In this document: in pieces, positions 13,601 to 13,870 of the stretch
How positions within the stretch are numbered: the stretch's first letter is position 1
How the letters are laid out: the number at the start of each line of letters is the position of its first letter
Source: Rhodoferax sp.
GTDB lineage: Bacteria > Pseudomonadota > Gammaproteobacteria > Burkholderiales > Burkholderiaceae_C
Assembly (NCBI GenBank): GCA_021731215.1
Contig: JAKFXU010000345.1
Location: 1 to 13,870 of the forward strand
DNA length: 13,870 bases
Direction of reading: 5' to 3'
The notes under the pieces: model-generated
What the model saw: the letters and a program-made list of their open reading frames with translations, nothing else
What the model was told of the DNA's origin: nothing
The model's database searches: none
Program-made: the position numbers and the translations under genes

Positions 13601-13870
13601 AACTTTGTGCCCGAGGTGCTGGCCATGCTGGAGCGCACCGGGGCTCCGGCATCAAGGCTCAAGCTGGAGCTGACCGAAAGCCTGCTGGTGACGGATGTGG
13701 AGGCCATCATCGCCAAGATGCTCGAACTCAAAGCGCACGGCGTCGGTTTTTCGCTGGATGATTTCGGCACCGGCTACTCTTCGCTGAGTTACCTCAAGCG
13801 CCTGCCGCTGGACCAGCTCAAGATCGACCAGTCCTTTTTGCATGAAGCCCTGACCAACCCCAATGACGCC
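10646..13870 (+). CDS. Membrane-bound PAS-PAS-PAS-GGDEF-EAL cyclic-di-GMP signalling protein, C-terminus cut
   Basis: 1075 codons are present and open to the right edge. Membrane helix 1 at 23-42, a periplasmic sensor domain (about 45-293, PDC/Cache-like, beginning LARLSQEHAERTFHSVDQTL), membrane helix 2 at about 296-318, three PAS domains (about 335-451, 454-574 and 575-695, each ending in a DxxxRK-type motif), GGDEF domain (about 696-860) and EAL domain (from about 880). The diguanylate cyclase signature reads GGDEY (784-788), with the inhibitory RxxD (REGD) five residues before it. The EAL motif (E916-A917-L918), NVSAMQF, ELTES, DDFGTGYSS (D1038, D1039) and LKIDQ are intact, so phosphodiesterase activity is expected; cyclase activity is possible. 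The last part of EAL lies outside. ATG 10646 lacks a strong ribosome site. No obvious link to the zinc locus. Confidence 0.93.
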   Translation, partial: MPLFRQRTGAAVGADNKLLRQLPIWLVAALLLLAVWLHTWGLIEQDRSRNLANAEQDIVNLARLSQEHAERTFHSVDQTLRMVLSQYQEHQGQIDLKGMSEHGIFDSRILLQISVIDAQGILQLSSLPFSGRIDLSDGEHFLAQVAPGSDALFISRRLRDPVSGQWSLQVSRRISGKNGAFGGVVVAALDPAYFSDFYGELKLGQQGSAALVGLDGSVRAQRVGDPQEFEEGRVTNPVFQRLAQGDQSGTFTWRSTHDGVERIQHFKVLPSYPFLVTFARASNEVLAQYQATKLHLLWHAAIVSFILLALAGLVSWYLVVQRRQRHAQAQALLRLQDLTSRVPGLVYQYLRRPDGSSCFPFASAGIRDLYRLSPQEVAEDAAPVFALIHPDDLAGVAASIDASARTLQPWAHEFRINLDGTVRWLSGNAAPQRHADGAVLWHGYLSDVTERKDSEESFITLSAVVEQSPVSIIIADLEGRIVYVNPMFEQITGYSRAEVLGQNTRILSSGEKSAQEYRELWATLLAGKTWDGEFHNRRKDGSLFWEHARISPILDEHGVPIHYVAIKEDISERKEAEAQLRIAAIAFESQEGMFVSDAAGVMLRVNQAFSKITGYSAAEAIGKTPSLLSSGRHDAAFYAAMRAVIQENGAWEGEIWNRRKNGEIFPEWLTISAVKDAQGAVTHYVSTLTDITRRKAAEDQINHLAFYDPLTGLPNRRLLIDRLHQALAASTRSGREGALLFMDLDNFKTLNDTYGHGRGDLLLQQVGQRLLACVREGDTVARLGGDEYVVMLEDLSKRPREAAAQAEILGGKILYALNLPFDLLGNEYHITPSIGVTLFADHQNSADELMKRADLAMYQAKAAGRNTLRFFDPEMQAAVNARVALERDLRCGLLENQLVLDYQPQVDERGRLTGVEALLRWQHPELGWVSPTQFIPLAEDAGLILPLGHWVLQTACLQLTAWAAQAQTAHLTLSVNVSAMQFHSDNFVPEVLAMLERTGAPASRLKLELTESLLVTDVEAIIAKMLELKAHGVGFSLDDFGTGYSSLSYLKRLPLDQLKIDQSFLHEALTNPNDA

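Noticed and set aside
1..13870. tRNA, rRNA, CRISPR array, insertion sequence or prophage genes
   Set aside because: No regularly spaced repeats, transposase or integrase motifs or tRNA-like cloverleaf were seen on reading the window; all long stretches are explained by the listed genes.

Overview
The window is GC-rich (about 60% or more by eye) and tightly packed. Gene content, codon use and the style of the proteins suggest a betaproteobacterium of the Comamonadaceae (Rhodoferax/Polaromonas/Acidovorax type). This is a judgement from pattern, not from a search. No rRNA, tRNA, CRISPR array, transposase or integrase was seen, and the region reads as ordinary chromosome.

Layout. (1) Positions 1-1121, minus strand: a TetR-family repressor followed, with an ATGA overlap, by the start of a membrane-fusion protein of an RND-type efflux pump that runs off the left edge. 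A good sigma70-like promoter and a 24-nt imperfect palindrome (1124-1147) sit together directly in front of tetR. (2) 1297-1836, plus: msrA, methionine sulfoxide reductase A, ending in a hairpin shared with the convergent znuA. (3) 1870-4661, minus: a metal (probably zinc) uptake ABC operon in the order small membrane ORF - znuC - znuB - znuA, with overlapping starts and stops. (4) 4662-4790: a divergent control region with two related repeat elements. (5) 4791-10504, plus: a Fur-family regulator (Zur-like), a LolD/MacB-type ATPase, an FtsX-type permease, a small secreted Cys/His protein, a DUF3299 protein, a TTG-started membrane protein with a His/Cys loop, and a ZnuD-like TonB-dependent receptor. 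(6) 10646 to the right edge, plus: a large membrane-bound PAS-PAS-PAS-GGDEF-EAL protein, cut by the window end.

How it fits together. The centre of the window (about 1870-10504) is best read as one divergent zinc-homeostasis locus. The outer-membrane receptor brings metal into the periplasm, ZnuA captures it, ZnuBC imports it, and the Fur-family protein probably represses both arms from the shared intergenic region when zinc is sufficient. The part not explained by textbook zinc uptake is the accessory set between zur and the receptor: a MacB/Lol-like ABC pair plus three small or medium envelope proteins rich in Cys and His. Their order and tight spacing suggest one envelope system acting under zinc limitation, whose biochemical role cannot be read from sequence. 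The zinc specificity itself is inferred from context and metal-ligand patterns.
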